Shown one piece after another: positions 19,101-28,872 of a stretch of 64,000 nt of DNA. Position numbers and translations under genes: made by a program. The notes under the pieces are model-generated. The model did no database searches. It worked only from the letters and a program-made list of their open reading frames with translations, and was not told the DNA's origin. The stretch is from Tritrichomonas musculus (lineage: Eukaryota; Parabasalia; Tritrichomonadida; Tritrichomonadidae). Within the stretch, counting starts at the first letter, position 1. Every line of letters begins with the position of its first letter. The DNA is taken from contig JAPFFF010000005.1 of NCBI GenBank assembly GCA_039105265.1, positions 2,775,501 to 2,839,500 of the forward strand. Reading direction: 5' to 3'.

Positions 19101-20466
19101 AGGTAAAGGAGTGATGAAAAACAATGCAATTTCAGCTATATATTTCAAAATGGCAGCTGATCAAGGAAATCCGTATTCAATGTTTGAATATGCAAGTATT
19201 CTTATGCATTTTGCTAAAAAAGATTTAGAAATAAATGAATCTAATTCGTTGATCAAAGAAGCTAAAAAGTTGGTTGCTGAATCAGATGGTAAAAGTTCAT
19301 ACTTTTACAATGAAGCCAGATTAACTTTTCAAACAATTGAAAACAAGGAAGCTTCATTGTTTATTGCAAAGAAATATTATGAAAAAGCTGCTCAAAATGG
19401 AATTGTAGAAGCAAATGACAAACTGAAAAATATCAATGAAAATTTTGGAAATATCGACTGTCCTCCGCCTTATTTCGAGGAATTGTGTCAAGAATTTCTT
19501 GTGAACGTTGTTGACGAAAATCCAGAAGCAATGCTTAATTACGCAATCTTTCTTCTTGCTGACGGTTACCTCGAAATTTATTACAATGAAATTTTTAACC
19601 TTTTCAAACGTTCAGCTGATCTAGGGAATGTCAGTGCTTCTCTTTGTTATTCGATAATTAATAAAAAAGGTTATTTACATGTATCTGTTAATGAACAAGA
19701 GGCTGATAAGTACTTTAAATTGGCCGAAGAAGCCAAGGCAACGGAAAGAGAGATTGAAAGTGCATTTAATTTAGGAGGAATGATTTTCCGTGGAGAAGTT
19801 CAACCATTCAAAAGTCAAGATGCAGTTTTCTTCATTGAAAAAGCAGCGAAAGGAGGGAACGGAAGTGCCATGTTCTACTATTCACTTCTTTTATATGATG
19901 GCGAATTTTGTGATCGAGATGAGTCCGAATCGATTCACATGCTTCGTTCATCCATTTTGAAAAGTAGTCCAGAATCGGCCGAAGCATACACTTACATTGT
20001 CAACAAGTTTGGAACCGAATTCTACAATAATGATAATGATTCAATTTACCGTGAAGCGCTTGAATATTCAACCACTCGGACAATTATCAAGACATCCAAT
20101 TTTCTTGATCGAGGAGAAAGTCTTCGTCTTCTGAAGAAAGTTTGTTCGAAGAACTATTCAGCAGGCATTGAAGCATACAGCAGCGTTCGAGGAATCTTCC
20201 ACAAACTTTTCTATGAGATGGAAAAAGTTCGTCATGAGAACAACATTGATGAGAACTTTCATGTTGCTTCAATCATTGTCCTTTCTCTGAACGACGAGTC
20301 AAACAAGAAACGAATTATTAAGCACATGAAAAAAATTGGAGTGAACACAGTAGAAGGTGTTTATGGAGAAATCAAAGATGCATACGAAATGATCTACCAA
20401 AAAGAACTCAATAATGATAACATCCACATTAAATTGAAAGAAATGTTAAGTGAATCTGACTTTTAA
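16153..20466 (+). CDS. Calpain-type protease fused to a pseudokinase and Sel1 repeats
   Basis: The product is 1437 residues from ATG 16153; an upstream TTG at 16132 is in frame but ATG is preferred. Residues ~70-330 are a calpain C2 protease core with the full triad: Cys95 in GALGSCYF, His261 in DLHSYL and Asn281 in IRNPWG. A calpain-like beta-sandwich region follows (~350-480). Residues ~555-820 have a kinase fold with lost chemistry: the VAIK lysine is missing (AAIISRL), HRD reads LRD (Asp688) followed by LKCSS, and DFG is HFN at 706-708. It is therefore a pseudokinase, with APE retained. Residues ~870-1400 are Sel1-like repeats. It is presumably a cytosolic protease whose targeting is set by the pseudokinase and repeats. 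The C-terminal third matches the divergent kinase, indicating gene conversion or recent duplication. Confidence 0.88.
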   Translation: MIENKYDFFLNESNKYEKILQDYKNDNSKVFTDENFHPNYRIVEPELENEKPPIELYPSDNSVTWERIDEYYKAPLFKDSKIHPLFVNQGALGSCYFISALSRVAKQSDLVQTLFKKKLPDKILGKVQDSINIECGAVVVYFRVFGRRTPVLIDTRVPFKNGQPFFSRPITKDKSPWFCLVEKAFAKLNGSYSNIHGGQFAYSIYSLFGYYYKNFHLTNNFNYNNLKILKYQMNGCLMDTSIIAGKGHVQKAEKKGLLDLHSYLLVKVRKYKDMIFYQIRNPWGRKVWNGDYSIKSELWTPELKEVLREKPRRGLFWMLDKDYYTYFTDVQVSKPINPHWIMKMFEFRPKPSPSDSYKIDIQQQFICQLKDEIPDGKKARFRILVEKRNSQYKNSNNVIILFYGINGGKKYVKYDSNSGMKYISNKHFLSCTLPIKNKNEIVTFTIVFIAPPDVDCDCYVNVFCEYDFDLYDIDKPAVKFSRGETRGAAFDNFSINAPNSALVLKKTIINGREEYWLTNPTISDYEAMNNKLKVQDLVENLIYQQPVTHYCFQGPQLNLMKYIFKNELFNCGKTSEIYSVTEKETGEERAAIISRLSIDIISKEFSEKVAIMRQLKYPSIINYIGFCENDFKEQPNPLIMTDFYPKGNLDSFLGNTPNDLNNTKKMIILIGVAFGMKYIHEHNIILRDLKCSSILLDDNLYPKISHFNSARIAGVNNSDYFEFDGQVNIAPELFDKSKNYSFPVDVFAYGMLLYHVICNNEPSIDYESLWDLYDEFLKGKIYPPLDCIPAKYHEFINKMWCLDDKLRPSFDEIINKLIDERNIYWLDDVDEKEVESYIHQFGYTLKSKDQAEYINAINKINNDCYQKMTYQQILDDLLIISDEIKIADDLIDRNENLEQNKELFYRVGNELMKKVHHNFLNCVKYFKVSALSGHKNAVFDLAKVLCYKSPDEASLKIGVELANIASDFNFIDAFNLLGKLYNEGKGVMKNNAISAIYFKMAADQGNPYSMFEYASILMHFAKKDLEINESNSLIKEAKKLVAESDGKSSYFYNEARLTFQTIENKEASLFIAKKYYEKAAQNGIVEANDKLKNINENFGNIDCPPPYFEELCQEFLVNVVDENPEAMLNYAIFLLADGYLEIYYNEIFNLFKRSADLGNVSASLCYSIINKKGYLHVSVNEQEADKYFKLAEEAKATEREIESAFNLGGMIFRGEVQPFKSQDAVFFIEKAAKGGNGSAMFYYSLLLYDGEFCDRDESESIHMLRSSILKSSPESAEAYTYIVNKFGTEFYNNDNDSIYREALEYSTTRTIIKTSNFLDRGESLRLLKKVCSKNYSAGIEAYSSVRGIFHKLFYEMEKVRHENNIDENFHVASIIVLSLNDESNKKRIIKHMKKIGVNTVEGVYGEIKDAYEMIYQKELNNDNIHIKLKEMLSESDF

Positions 20467-20690
20467 GACTTTTAAAACTATTAAAACTTTTATTTATTCA
20501 TTTTTTTATTACAGTTTTATTATATCAAACCTATCACAATGTATATACCATCACATCAAAAACAGAATAAATGCAGCACGAAGCAACAAATGTACTTCTA
20601 ATATCAATTAAAACCGTGTCAAAAGTAACATTAGTTATATTGCCAAAATAACTTCAATTATACAAACTATAATACCAAAATGATTGTAAA
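19708..20690. repeat. Inverted repeat of the kinase-Sel1 3' region
   Basis: From the residues KYFKLAEEAKATEREIES to the stop and beyond, this stretch is practically the reverse complement of 13528-14412. Upstream of it the two genes share only diverged Sel1 sequence (for example LLTDGYAELHYNE against LLADGYLEIYYNE). An abrupt change from diverged to near-identical sequence is the mark of gene conversion. The 3' flank (to ~20690) also matches 8620-8718. Confidence 0.8.
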
Positions 20691-20997
20691 ATAATCAGTA
20701 ATTTTTGAAATTATTATTACCAATTGTAGAATTCAGAAATTGCAAATCATGGAATCTGTAATATTTATTCTCTAGAATATGTAATCACTGATCTTAGAAT
20801 ATTAGTTTTGATGAAAACCTGAAATTATATGGGAAAAAACAAACTTTTTCAAAAAGAATTGAATTTTATTATAATTTAAAATACATTTTTCATATTAAAT
20901 AAAATAAACAATTAATCCATATTGATGATTATAAATGTAAAATAGTATTATAAATATAATAAAATATAAATAATTGTTTAAAAAAAAACGATAATCA
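20467..20997. other. 3' flank of the calpain-pseudokinase gene
   Basis: The first ~220 bp are shared with the other kinase copies, and homology ends near 20690. The remainder up to transposon element 4 is AT-rich with no gene. Confidence 0.6.
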
Positions 20998-22520
20998 AAA
21001 GGTATACAAACTCTTTTCTTTCAATTTGTTGAAAGCAAAAAGTTGGTGATTTTAAGACTTGCTAAAATTTTAATAGCATATTTTAAATCTTTATCATATG
21101 TATAATTGTTTGATACTATTTACAACCTGTTTAGTTCATTACATAAGAAATTAGAATTATTAATCTTTACTTTTTGAAAAATTTAAAAACACTAGAAAAG
21201 TGGTGATTAAAATATTATTTTTTTATTTTTGAACTTATATTTTTCTATATTATTATATTTGTTTGTTTATAAAATAAAAATATATTTAATTAATTAAGAA
21301 TATGTGGAGATACGAAAAATCAAAAATCGATATTTCAATAATTTCCAAATAATTTCTAATCCCTTCGATACATTTTCCTGTAATGATTTTATCGTTTTTT
21401 ATATTTTATTTTACATGATATATCTCGTTAATTAGTAGATGTATCTAGGATTTATTGAGATAAAGCTAAAATATTATTTTTTTGACGGTTTAAGGAGAAA
21501 AAAAGGTTAATTTTTTTTTCTGAAGAGGTGAAGTCGTCAATCTAAGCGAATTCAATTTTGAATGCATTGAAATCACGATCAAAATTCCCTAAAGATTTAA
21601 AATAATAATATATTAATTTATAATCCAATTTTTTTGAGAAAAATATGGGAAATTAAACAAAAATTATAATTGAGAAGTGAAAATTTTATTATAGTTTTTC
21701 TTTCAATATATAAAATAATTTAAATAATAATATTTTTAAATTACATTTTATTTATATTAAATTAAATATATAATTCATTTTATATATTGATATAAAATAT
21801 ATAATATGAGATATCAAATGATATATTTGATATTTGTTAGGATATGAAATAATGAAAAATCATTAAAATTCAGTTACGAAAGTTTTTTTTAATTTGTAGA
21901 AAAATTCTCGATACATTTAATCTAAATAGGCATTTTAGATATTCATTGGTTTTACCAAATATTCCATATTATTAAATCATGTATATTATATTGTTTAATA
22001 TAATATTAATTAATTACTTAAGATATCTACACAATATTAATTTTATAAATTCAGAATGCATTCAAATAATAAAATATATTTATCTTATTTTTATAAATTA
22101 CATTTCACAATATAATATATTATATAATTTTAAAATGTATATTAATATATATAATAACAATGAAATTCTAAAATGCAATAATTAAAATGATAATTTTTTT
22201 AGATTCTCAAAAAATAATCAAAAGAACTATTAATAACAATAAATATATATATATGCAAACATTTATATGTATATATTTATTTAAAAAAAGTTAATCAAAA
22301 AGATTTTTTATTCATATTTATTAAACAATAATTTTAAAACTTTTTCAATTTTGAAAATTTGTAAACTAATCAAAAATAGACAAAATTAAATTTCTTTTTA
22401 TACTGGAAATATTTAGATAAATTTTTAATATTTTTAAATATATATAAATAAGAGTTTTTATAAAATAATCTAATAATATATAAAAGATATTGTCCGAAAA
22501 AATAGAGTTTGGGTACCTTT
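20998..22520. mobile_element. Non-autonomous hAT-like DNA transposon (element 4, 1523 bp)
   Basis: The left end is AAAGGTATACAAACTCTTTT. The right end, read inward on the other strand, is AAAGGTACCCAAACTCTATT, giving 17 of 20 bases in common. A perfect 8-bp direct repeat GATAATCA flanks it at 20990-20997 and 22521-22528. The interior is extremely AT-rich; the longest frames in it are compositionally random. It belongs to the same family type as elements 1-3 by end sequence and target duplication. Confidence 0.82.
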
Positions 22521-22649
22521 GATAATCATGTGATACATTCAAATTTTTGTTTATTTCTCATGATTATACAAAACCCAACTCAGGATGATACTTGGTTAAC
22601 AGTTAATAATATTTAAATGTATTCTACGCATAAAAATATATTTAAACGT

Positions 22650-24089
22650 TTATTCAATATCCTTTTTAACTAGTGTACCAAATCTTATATTTTTAATTTG
22701 TACACTAGTTAAAAAGGATATTGAAGAGCCTAATTCTTTTACTTTTTTCATCAGTTCTCTGTTGTACCCAGCATTATTAGAAAGGCTGAGAACCATTGAA
22801 CGGCCAGAATGATTTGATGCTTGAACTAAACTTGTTGTTAACTTTTCAGTTAGTGTAACGTCTCTATAAAGAAGCCAGTCCCATTTCATTAAGATCAAAA
22901 CCTCAATCAGCAAATTGTTGAGCATCAATGTCGCCAAACCAAAACTTACCAACTTCTTTGCCACCTGGTGACGATTTGTATCCTGGAAACCAAGATCCAT
23001 AAAACTGAGTAGGTTTCCACACACCAGGTTTGAATTCAGGTCCATGTTCGTTTCCTTCTTCATCAAATACAGGACCTTTGACATTATCGTTGTTATTATA
23101 TGGAGAGAAAAAGTCTGTGTCCATTCCGTTTGCGTTAAATGATGAAGAACCAAGAAAGCCTGCATATGTTGAAGGTTTTGGACAAGAATAAAAGCCAATT
23201 TTCAATCCTTTAGAATGTATTTTTGATGTCAAATCTGACATATTGCTGAATCCGCCATACTTTATTTCATTGTTTGTGAATGGTTTTTTGCCAGTCAATT
23301 TTGGTGGGTTTTCGTCATTTCTATATCCTTGCAAGCAGTCATCAATATTTAGATATAAGAATCCATAATCTTTGATTCCAGTTTGAATTGCTGCATCTGC
23401 CATTTTCATGACACAATCTTCTGAAATGGCCAGGGATTTTGTGTACCATGAACTCCATCCTTGAACTGGAGTTAACCTTGGTTTATGACAATTTATCAAT
23501 TTGAGAATAATTGAATCTGCACCATGCTTGTTAATAGCTGTTATTTTGATATCATGCCTTCCTAATTCAGAAGGAGTTTTACCACAAATCGTTCCTGATT
23601 TTTCATCAAAGAAAAGACATGTTGGTAAGTTTTCAACTATCAATGAAATAGGACGTTCTCCTGTCGTTGAAATATAATGATGAAAATCAATCAAAGGTGA
23701 TTTTGTTTCGTCATTTGGCGTTGATCTTGATTTTGGGGATATATAATTCGAATTTATAATAAATTGTGAATGAGCAAATGTGATTTTATATATATATAAG
23801 ATGATTCTTCTCTATTTGATGAATTTAAACATATCAAGAATTTGTAATTATCATTGAAATAAACGATAGAACCTATTGGAAATTCTTTATCATGATGATC
23901 TTTGATGATTGCATGATTTGTATGGTTACTTGTGCTAACATCAATTTTGAGGCTTTTCTTTATTTGTGGAATTCTAATAATGTATTCATGCATTTTTGAT
24001 GAGAATGATTGAATTGGAATTCCATCAACAAAAATTTGAGTTATATATGTTTTTGAAATCATGAAAATGATTTGTTGTTTCAAATTCAA
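22650..24089 (-). pseudogene. Decayed alpha-galactosidase (GH27), bacterial type
   Basis: Pieces read in order: an N-terminal beta-rich region (IFVDGIPIQSF), a putative Ig-like domain (ENLPTCLFFDEKSGTICG) and a GH27 barrel start (LTPVQGWSSWY, YLNIDDCLQGY, HSKGLKIGFYS, GDIDAQQFAD). Then follows the strand with the nucleophile Asp (KWDW) and a short tail. Ig-like plus GH27 is the order found in Bacteroidetes enzymes that free galactose from glycans, so lateral transfer from gut bacteria is likely. It is broken by a frameshift in a TA run near 23780, a TGG-to-TGA stop near 22905, a second frameshift within ~20 bases after that, and loss of the C-terminal half. No ATG is seen at its start. The 5' edge was copied into the block insertion. 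Confidence 0.8.
22655..22723. repeat. Perfect 24-bp inverted repeat at the alpha-galactosidase breakpoint
   Basis: Bases 22655-22678 and 22700-22723 are perfect complements (core AACTAGTGTAC) with a 21-base loop. The hairpin lies exactly where recognisable alpha-galactosidase sequence ends. It has the form left by a fold-back template switch during repair. A terminator hairpin is less likely in a eukaryote. Confidence 0.7.
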
Positions 24090-24434
24090 CTTGAAATTGA
24101 AAAACTCTCATCATTAATTTCAATTGAAAAATACGCATCAAAAGTTTCAATTGAAAAATATTCAACTATTTGTTCAATTGAAAAAAAAATCACGGTTTTT
24201 GTTTTGTGTATAGAAATTCATTTTTTTCATGAAAAGCATGTTTCAAAATTCAATGTCATTCTTAACTTAAAAAAATCTATTTGAAGGCTTGAATTCTTTT
24301 TTAGATATTGATATAGATGAATGTAAAATTGTGATAACTGTTTATTTTTGATTATTTTCAGATTTATAAATAAATAAAAAGATGATTTTAAAACAGATTA
24401 TATAAATAGTGTATATTTTTTTTATTTATAATAT

Positions 24435-26891
24435 TTATAATAGTGCTTTAATAATATTTTCCCATTTGATTTGTGTATTAAATGATTTCAACCATTTCAT
24501 CGCTTTTTCATAAACTAACTCCCAAGTTTTGAATTCTTCTAATAAAAATTTCTTCATAAAAACTAAACTTGCAATCGTTCCATTTATTTTATTTTCTTCA
24601 CATCCAAAATTCTTTGTTTGTGACCATTTGAAAACTTTTGTTAAAATATCTTTCATTTCTTTAGAATTATAACTTTTGATTTCGTTTGGAACTTCCAGCC
24701 AATATCCTTCAATTTTCTGCTCTCCTATAATTGAAACTAATTCTTTTGATGTCTTTTTGCACATTCGTTGTTGTTTCCTAATCGATTGACAGTTTGTTGA
24801 TGAGATGCTTGGTCCTCCACGAAGTCTTAAAACTAAATGAACCGTTGAATCTTTTTGAATACTATAATCTTGAAGTGTGTTTCCATCTTCAAGTTGTCTT
24901 CCAGCAAAAATCATTCGGATCTGATCTGGCGGAATTCCTTCCTTTTCAAATATTGATTGTTTAAGATCTTCAACACGATCCGTTGGATCGAAATCAATTG
25001 AAATGTGCTTCCCTGTTAAAGTTTTAACAAAGAGAGGGGTGCAGCCATGACATCCATTCGCTTGATATGATTTATATGAGTAATTTGATTCATATCCTGA
25101 TTCTTCTTTTTCTAAACTTCGAATATTTTGAATTAATGATGTTATTGACTCTTTTTCTTTATCTGATGAATAATGTCTAACACCTAACAAACCAACATAA
25201 GGACTAAGAATTTGATGTTCAACTGATAATTCAATAATTTTCGATTTGATAATTTCCGTTTGATCACTTTTTCTTAATTCTCTAATGTTTTCATTATTGA
25301 AACAAAATTCAAGACTTTCATGTGTTCGTGATTCAACAGGGAAAGATTTCATTTCAATAATTGTTTGTTCGGTGTTTCCTTCAACATCAACGATTACATG
25401 AAGATCGTCTCTCATATCATTTGCTGTTTTGAAATAGAATTTCGTAGGAATTCCTGGTGATAATCTAACATTCGACAGTGATGGAACTATTTCAATTGAT
25501 TCATTATCTTCAATAGAAATGTTAACTTGACACAAGCCTGATAAACTTTGACTTAATTGGTTGATAACTTTCGATTTCATATCTTCTTCCGATGATAAAA
25601 CAAAATCAATGAAACCTTTTCCATGTTCGCCAATCTGTTTAACAAGATCTCGATCAACTTCACGACCAATTCCAATCGCACTACTCATCGTTGTATTTGA
25701 ATTTTTATAAACAAGGTCAATAACGTCACTTTTATCAAATACACAGCCATCTGTTAAAACAAAAATTCTTCTTAATTTATTACTTTCTGAGAGAGGTGTT
25801 TTGAAAACATAATCGAATGGCCTGGATAAATTTGTACCTCCAAGATCTGCTTTCAATGAATTCGCCAATTTCATTGCAATATCTGCGTTATCATTTGTAT
25901 AGAGAACTGGCCTTTCAAAAAGTGGAAGATAGTCTGATCCAAAACGAACAACGTTGAAATAACAATTTTCTGGAAGTGATTTAATAAATATTAAAAGACA
26001 TTCGGCAGCCAATTTGATTTGATAGCCACTCATTGAACCTGAACAATCAACGATGAAAATGAATTCTTCTCCTGAATGTTCTTCTTCTTCTTCCTCTTTT
26101 CTTTCTTTTCTTGGAACGAATGAGATTGATCCATATTTACCACTGCATATTGCAATGTTGTTTTCAAGTTGATTCTGATTATCGGTCGTTGATGAGTTTT
26201 CTTCTTCGAGATCATTCGTCATTTCGGGTGGATTTGAATCCAATGTCAATGTGATGATTGAGGTCGATTGTTCTAAATGATCAATCGTGTATGACTTCGT
26301 TGATTGATCAAATTTGCCACTTGGATTTGATGTAATCGACTTTTCTTTGAGTTCGAATAACGAACATTTGACTCTCATGTGAAAATCGTTGCATTTAAGA
26401 GTACCATCATTATTTGGATAATTAAGCGGGAAAAGTAAACAAATGTCATTATCTGAAATAATTGTGACTGGTAATTCAAAATCAACTGAAATTGTTAATG
26501 TTTGATTTTGAAGAATATTTGTGATATATATAACTGAATAATATTCATCTCCTTTCCCTAAGATCGCTTGTTCATTATTTTCTTCCATTTGTTTGTAGCT
26601 GCTTTTCGCTTCTTTCAGTGATCGTGTCTGAATCGTGTAATCATTTTCATCGATTTTAACTTTAAGATTGTGAAAACCAATTTCATTATTAGAATCATTT
26701 CCAATTAAAAATTTATATTTATCTAAATTTTCTTCTGTATTTTTGAATCTTGCTTCTATTGAACCTGAATAGAATAAACCATTGACTTCTCCTTCTATAC
26801 TTACTTTTTCTGGATCAATATAAGAGTGTTTTTTCTCACTGTATATTGAGAACAAAGACATTAAATAAAAATGAAATGATTTTTTTTTCAT
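24435..26891 (-). CDS. VIT-VWA protein with an embedded ubiquitin domain (right copy)
   Basis: The product is 818 residues with the same order as the left copy: VIT (~25-165), acidic linker, VWA (~275-440) with DCSGSMS metal site, ubiquitin (~617-693) ending LRLRGG and then a helical tail. Differences from the left copy are few: Asp for Glu in [14 protein letters not shown] for KGFFDF, RKSDQ for RKIDQ and KSYNSK for KSNNSK. All key residues of the metal site and the ubiquitin surface are shared, including Arg at position 48. Because the surrounding block is original here, this is the parental gene. It runs in the same direction as the WD40 gene upstream, 401 bp apart. Confidence 0.82.
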   Translation of the reverse strand: MKKKSFHFYLMSLFSIYSEKKHSYIDPEKVSIEGEVNGLFYSGSIEARFKNTEENLDKYKFLIGNDSNNEIGFHNLKVKIDENDYTIQTRSLKEAKSSYKQMEENNEQAILGKGDEYYSVIYITNILQNQTLTISVDFELPVTIISDNDICLLFPLNYPNNDGTLKCNDFHMRVKCSLFELKEKSITSNPSGKFDQSTKSYTIDHLEQSTSIITLTLDSNPPEMTNDLEEENSSTTDNQNQLENNIAICSGKYGSISFVPRKERKEEEEEEHSGEEFIFIVDCSGSMSGYQIKLAAECLLIFIKSLPENCYFNVVRFGSDYLPLFERPVLYTNDNADIAMKLANSLKADLGGTNLSRPFDYVFKTPLSESNKLRRIFVLTDGCVFDKSDVIDLVYKNSNTTMSSAIGIGREVDRDLVKQIGEHGKGFIDFVLSSEEDMKSKVINQLSQSLSGLCQVNISIEDNESIEIVPSLSNVRLSPGIPTKFYFKTANDMRDDLHVIVDVEGNTEQTIIEMKSFPVESRTHESLEFCFNNENIRELRKSDQTEIIKSKIIELSVEHQILSPYVGLLGVRHYSSDKEKESITSLIQNIRSLEKEESGYESNYSYKSYQANGCHGCTPLFVKTLTGKHISIDFDPTDRVEDLKQSIFEKEGIPPDQIRMIFAGRQLEDGNTLQDYSIQKDSTVHLVLRLRGGPSISSTNCQSIRKQQRMCKKTSKELVSIIGEQKIEGYWLEVPNEIKSYNSKEMKDILTKVFKWSQTKNFGCEENKINGTIASLVFMKKFLLEEFKTWELVYEKAMKWLKSFNTQIKWENIIKALL

Positions 26892-27292
26892 CTTAGTAAG
26901 ATCATTTAAAAGAATCCAAAGTTGGCTTCATTAAATTTTAACGATCAATTTTTTGAATAAATTAAATCAATTTTTTATTAGAAATCATTCAAAAAGTTTT
27001 ATTTTATCTAAAATTTATACAAACCAATTTTAATTGTTAAAATTTTGAGAAGCTAATTCGTTTGTTTTTTAATCCAGATACTAAATAATACATTCAGATT
27101 GAGTAATATGAACTTTTTCCTAGATTTTATTAATATATGGGCGTAAATCAATAATATTAAAAGATTATTTTTACTAATTGAGATTAAGACATGATTTGAA
27201 TTATTAAATATATATTAAGCTTTGAAATTGTGGTCATTTCTATTTGAAAAAAAATCAACAGAATTTATATAAATAAAAATAATTATATTTTG
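26892..27292. other. Intergenic spacer between WD40 and VIT-VWA-ubiquitin genes
   Basis: 401 bp of AT-rich DNA contain the VIT-VWA-ubiquitin promoter side and the WD40 3' end. It is the mirror of 10263-10663. No further feature was seen. Confidence 0.6.
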
Positions 27293-28498
27293 TTAATAAG
27301 AATATACTTTAAGAATGCCATTATGTAGTCCTACAACAAGAATATTTTTAGGTAATTTCAGAAGAGAAGTTATGTAATTTGTTTCCTTTTCTTCTTTTGT
27401 TTTAACGTCATAATTATCAATATCTATTGTCAAGTAGCTGCCATCAAAGCAGCCTGCCAATATGTAGTTATTAATGATTTCAAAACAAGTCACTTTTGTC
27501 TCAGTAGGAATCCGTTTAATGACTTCTCCTTTCATGTAATCAACAATCACCAATTCTTTCTCACCAGATACAGCAACTCTTTGGCCAGGCAATTCTTTTA
27601 TCCCATTTATAAAGAGGCACTGAACGTCATCAATTTCATGCAAAATTGAATAGTTTGTCGAATTCCACACAATTATCTTATTATCATATCCACAAGATAT
27701 TATTTGTGAACTTTTTGAAGTTTTAATAATTGTTATCACACTTGATGAATGCTTCTTCAATGTCTGAATAAGCGTCAATTTTGTGTCAGATTGAATTTGC
27801 CAGATTTTTATTGTGCCATCACCCGAAGACGTTGCAAGTCGATTGTTTCCTAGGTAGACAATGCTTGTGATCCATTGTGTGTGCTTCTCGTTCATTTCAA
27901 CTGGTTTTAGAGATGAAAGATCGAAATTTAAGGAAAATAAATCAGACTCTTTTGTTGTAAAAATGCATTTTGGCGTTTTGCATGATATAAAGTAGGAATT
28001 TGAATCTTTTTGATATGTAACAATATTGTAATCCGATTTGTTAAGAAGTAATTTGCCTGCCCCTCCTGTTGTTAAATATAAATAATTATTGTTAAGATCA
28101 ATTAGAGTGTTAATTGATTTCAGTTTGTTGCAATCTCCTTCAAAAGTATGTTTTATGACTAATTTAAAAGCGTCATTATCAATAGGCTGTAAACAGTAAA
28201 GGTAGTCTTTTGCTATTTGGATCATTTGTTTGTATAATTCGATGGCTTCTTCTAGATTGAGATTATCGCCGCTTTTTTTATGAATTAAATTTAACATCCA
28301 TTCATACTCTTTTTGGCCCATCATTTTTGAATCAATTCCTACTTTCTGATTTAGAATATCGAAAGAACTACGAAAATCATCTGTATTAATAACTCCACTC
28401 GTATCAATATTTTTTGATGCAAAAAAAGTTTTAACATACTCTGAAACATTAAAGTCCTCTATAAATTTATTAGATTCTTCAGCATTTATGGCTTCCAT
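27293..28498 (-). CDS. EF-hand-like plus WD40 propeller protein (full-length copy)
   Basis: The product is 401 residues from a clear ATG. The N terminus (~15-90) contains an EF-hand-like segment, NIDTSGVINTDDF, with Asp/Ser/Gly spacing but not a perfect calcium loop. A helical part with EAIELYKQM follows. From ~100 onward come WD40 blades: WITSIVYLGNNRLATSSGDG ending in IKIWQ, VITIIKTSKSSQIISCGYDN ending in IVWN, and others to the C terminus. These proteins serve as scaffolds; no enzymatic part is seen. It is the parent of the truncated copy at 9231-10262. Confidence 0.75.
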   Translation of the reverse strand: MEAINAEESNKFIEDFNVSEYVKTFFASKNIDTSGVINTDDFRSSFDILNQKVGIDSKMMGQKEYEWMLNLIHKKSGDNLNLEEAIELYKQMIQIAKDYLYCLQPIDNDAFKLVIKHTFEGDCNKLKSINTLIDLNNNYLYLTTGGAGKLLLNKSDYNIVTYQKDSNSYFISCKTPKCIFTTKESDLFSLNFDLSSLKPVEMNEKHTQWITSIVYLGNNRLATSSGDGTIKIWQIQSDTKLTLIQTLKKHSSSVITIIKTSKSSQIISCGYDNKIIVWNSTNYSILHEIDDVQCLFINGIKELPGQRVAVSGEKELVIVDYMKGEVIKRIPTETKVTCFEIINNYILAGCFDGSYLTIDIDNYDVKTKEEKETNYITSLLKLPKNILVVGLHNGILKVYSY

Positions 28499-28872
28499 AT
28501 AAAATTCAATAAACTAAATTGAATGATCAATTGAAAAATTGAAATAAAGAAGATTTTATCTATTTTATTAAATATATACGTAATTAACTTTACAATATCT
28601 TAAATTATCATTAAATTAGATTATATAAAAATTAAATATTTGTTTTTATTTTATGAAAAGAATAGTTAGGATAGAAAAATAATTCTTCGAAATATTTTAT
28701 AACCTTTTTTCTTGAAACTAATTGATTCATCAAATCATCATTATTCATCAAATATTAATTTTAAATTATTATCTTGATAACTATTATTTTTAATTAAAAA
28801 TTTGATAAACAAAAATTTTTCACGGTAAAATTATCAAACTGTACGTTAAAATTTTTGATTTGAAATCAATCT
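28499..28872. promoter_or_regulatory. Divergent intergenic region between WD40 and tandem pseudokinase genes
   Basis: 374 bp of AT-rich DNA between two divergent ATGs. It must contain both promoters. TCAAT motifs lie close upstream of each start, but no motif is certain enough to name. Confidence 0.4.

Larger units (their letters stand above)
24033..28462. repeat. Donor copy of the WD40 / VIT-VWA-ubiquitin block
   Basis: This is the inverted counterpart of 9091-13526. At both ends the genes continue normally past the block limits (the WD40 gene to its ATG at 28498, the alpha-galactosidase relic to 22650), so this is the source locus. Confidence 0.85.

Noticed and set aside
21979-22185. A 68-codon frame inside element 4 as a transposon gene
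   Set aside because: It is composed almost only of Ile, Asn, Tyr and Leu codons typical of random AT-rich DNA and has no motif.
1020-28498. The inverted duplications as assembly mirror artefacts
   Set aside because: The copies differ by substitutions, indels and unique insertions, and block ends cut genes in a directional way. An artefact cannot be wholly excluded without long reads.
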